Assembly (NCBI RefSeq): GCF_963422355.1
Contig: NC_085086.1
Coordinates: 1,565,021-1,629,020, forward strand
DNA: 64,000 nt
Source of the DNA: Corticium candelabrum
Lineage: Eukaryota; Porifera; Homoscleromorpha; Homosclerophorida; Plakinidae
Reading direction: 5' to 3'
Part shown: in pieces, positions 61,789 to 64,000 of the stretch
Layout of the letters: each line of letters opens with the position of its first letter
Position numbering within the stretch: the first letter of the stretch is position 1
Notes under the pieces: generated by a model
Told to the model about the DNA's origin: nothing
The model's input: only the letters and a program-made list of their open reading frames with translations
Databases searched by the model: none
Translations under genes and position numbers: made by a program

Positions 61789-64000
61789 ATGCCTAACTTT
61801 GTGCTGACTTTTCATCTCTTGTGTGGAATCTTCTTCTTGATACATGCTGCTGAAGGTGAACATGACATTATGTACTTACAGACTCTGTTTAATTCTGACA
61901 ACTAGCTCATTCTGTCGTCTTTATTATGAACAGACAACTGCTGCACTGTTGCCAAGCTTCCACAGTTCAAGGTCGACAAAGGAGTGCAGTATGGAAGAAA
62001 CGTGTGTGATGATGAAGTCATAACGTATCGTAGAATAAAGAAGAAAGCAGTACTCGACGGATTGCAGATGATCAAACTAAAATGCAACAGAATGAAAAGA
62101 ACTTGGGAGCAATACGTAGGAGGTGAGACAGCAACATGCAGCTCGATACACATGCAGTTGTAAAGTGAGCTAGACTAGAAAGGGGAGGTGACTTGACTTC
62201 TATTCTGAACGATCGTACTGGAATAAGCACAAAACGTCTGCATGAGGTGTAAACTGATGTTGTCCAGCATTCTACTACAGATGACTTACACTGTACTAAC
62301 TGCATGCATGACCATGTGCAAGCTGCTGGCAACCGCAGAAAACGTTATAAGCTAACTTATCAAATCTATTGTCTGTCTGTCTATATGTTCTGTTCTCTCT
62401 TCTAATGATTCAGATGACGCAGACTATGAAAACGTGCAGTTCCACATGCTTGGAAGGGATATCAGGGAACCTGTCAATTCACATGAACTTCATCTCCGCT
62501 GTGAAATCTATGTTCAACACCAGGATCGACCGTTGCCCGTGCTTTTTTCATGGACGACAGATGAAGATGGAATACTCAAACGGATCCCACTCTACAATGA
62601 CCGGAACTCTGTACCACATGGCGTGGGCAAATACGCTTGGAAGGTGTCCCCCACCGAGTCTGAATTAGTCATCGAGCAAGTGAGAGAGGCAGATCTAAAG
62701 CTGTACTCATGTTGGGTGTCGATCGGTAACGAAGTCAAGTCACAAAACGTCACATTGATCAAAAAGAGTAAGAACATGAAGATAATTGATTCACTCCGAC
62801 GAGCTCGGGTACAACCCCTGACCACGCCTTTTCCTGTCGGTCGAGGTGTTCGTAGATGTGGGATTTCCTTGCACGCCGGAACGGTTTCTCGTGATTCTTC
62901 TTTGTCTAAATCTTTCTAGTTCACGAGGTTACAGGAAATGCGACTTCGTGCCAGTTGCGACTTTCACCCATACCCTCTCCTGCTCCCAGAAGTTTGAATA
63001 GACTTTGAACCCGCGTGATTAGGGGCGGATCAGATTACCAATTGCGCATGTGGGGTCAGGCGGCAGTAGTGGGTGTTGTGTGGAAACACCCTCTGGCTAA
63101 TACTCCGAGTCGTAATTGCATGTCTGGATGGTGATAAAAAGAGTTTATTACACTCACTTAGCAACAAAGTGGCTGCATATAGCCATGATATAGCACAGTT
63201 CAACATGTAGAGAACGAATCTTAGCTAGCACACATGATAGGTTTTTGAGGATTACACGTGTGGCACTGTCTGGGTGTTCGAATTCACGTTTTCACTTGAC
63301 TTGCTGCTGTATGTATTTAACTTTTAATTTACAACCAATTAGTCAATTTTAATTACTAAGCTTCTTACAACAGGTATTCCTCCATAAAAAGACTCCATCC
63401 ATCTGATTAGCACGAATTTTGTCGAAACTCTAGAATAATTAGCCAACATATTAATTAAACAGACATGACGAGGACATGCAGTCTTAATTAACTTAATAAA
63501 TTAATTATCCAGAAAGAAATGTACTTTTTCAAGTTTCTCGTGTTCTGTTTGTTCCATTTTTTTGTCTAATTCATTTGTGTCTCATGAATTATTGTCCGTA
63601 TTCTTCTACAGATTGTGAAAGACTGTCGATGCCTGACGACGGAAAGTTTCATGAGAGAAAGATTGGTGTACATCCGGGGAGTAAGGCGACACCCGTATGT
63701 AACGATGGATTTAGCCGCGTGTCTCAAGACATTCAGTACTTACTGTGTACGTTGTGGGGCGAATGGGCTGCTGTTGACCGAGAGACTAAACAGCTAAAGA
63801 ATGTTGACTGGGAATACGACAAGCGACACGCTATGTGTAAACGTAAGGTTTGAATTTTTGTAATTAAACTATTCGGACAGACAGAAAGACAGACAAACAG
63901 TCAGACAGCACAGGCACGCTAGCAGACACAGACGTGCAGACAGACACAGACAGACAAGCAGACACAGACAGACAAACACACAGACAGACAAACACACAGA
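61789..64000 (+). CDS. Ig-sushi family copy D, secreted protein (continues past window end)
   Basis: Five exons are expected or visible and four are complete here: 61789-61855 (signal peptide, 22 residues, core LTFHLLCGIFFLIHA), 61934-62122 (Cys module), 62414-62767 (Ig) and 63612-63842 (sushi). All introns are GT-AG and every boundary is phase 1. The Cys module (residues 23-85) has C25, C26, C47 and C73 and is unknown to me. The Ig domain has C115, W132 and the D179...Y183-x-C185 signature. The sushi domain has C205, C233, C249, C279 and the usual W. There are no stops. The exon 4 donor at 63843 shows further exons lie to the right. The product should be secreted or surface-bound, possibly in recognition or matrix assembly. 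It is the only fully open member among four. Confidence 0.85.
63873..64000 (+). repeat. (CAGA)n-rich tract after the copy D sushi exon
   Basis: This is imperfect CAGA/CACA repeat sequence in the same intron position as in copies B and C. It runs off the window. Confidence 0.9.

Overview
The window is animal (metazoan) nuclear DNA. It has AT-rich intergenic sequence, spliced genes with GT-AG introns, long (GT)n and (CAGA)n microsatellites, tRNA-derived SINEs and many decayed transposons. Two chitin synthase genes carry a C-terminal SAM domain, and secreted Ig/sushi genes lie beside them. This suggests an early-branching marine invertebrate such as a sponge or cnidarian. That placement is inferred from gene content and was not tested by alignment.

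Layout. Positions 1-10116 hold a repeat block (R, copy 1), intergenic blocks and chitin synthase 1 on the minus strand. Positions 10.8-26 kb are a transposon graveyard. It contains a hAT element with terminal inverted repeats, a foldback repeat, and a decayed Maverick/Polinton-type DNA polymerase B that is split by a Gypsy LTR retrotransposon. That retrotransposon in turn carries a THAP-like segment where protease and part of the reverse transcriptase should be. Positions 26-33 kb are microsatellites, a candidate non-autonomous element and a (CAGA)n array with a recurring spacer of about 145 bp. Positions 33.4-35.9 kb hold an exon with a CARD/death-fold-like domain and a broken IS630/Tc1/mariner-type transposase with a 376-bp tandem duplication. 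Positions 36.2-56.3 kb repeat the layout of the first 10 kb (R copy 2, intergenic blocks, chitin synthase 2). Here there are also three genes or pseudogenes of a secreted Ig-sushi family, two SINEs, two MITE-like elements and a reverse-transcriptase element. Positions 56.9-64 kb start a third unit: R copy 3, a two-exon THAP gene, and an Ig-sushi gene that is intact as far as the window end.

The main result is a segmental tandem duplication of the unit [R repeat - Ig/sushi genes - chitin synthase]. It is present as two units that each contain a synthase and the beginning of a third. The two synthases share an eight-exon structure with identical internal splice phases and identical lengths for six exons. 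The secreted family joins a signal peptide, a small unrecognised Cys module, one Ig domain and sushi domain(s), all in phase-1 exons. Three of the four visible copies are disabled. A link between the secreted proteins and chitin is suggested only by linkage and co-duplication.
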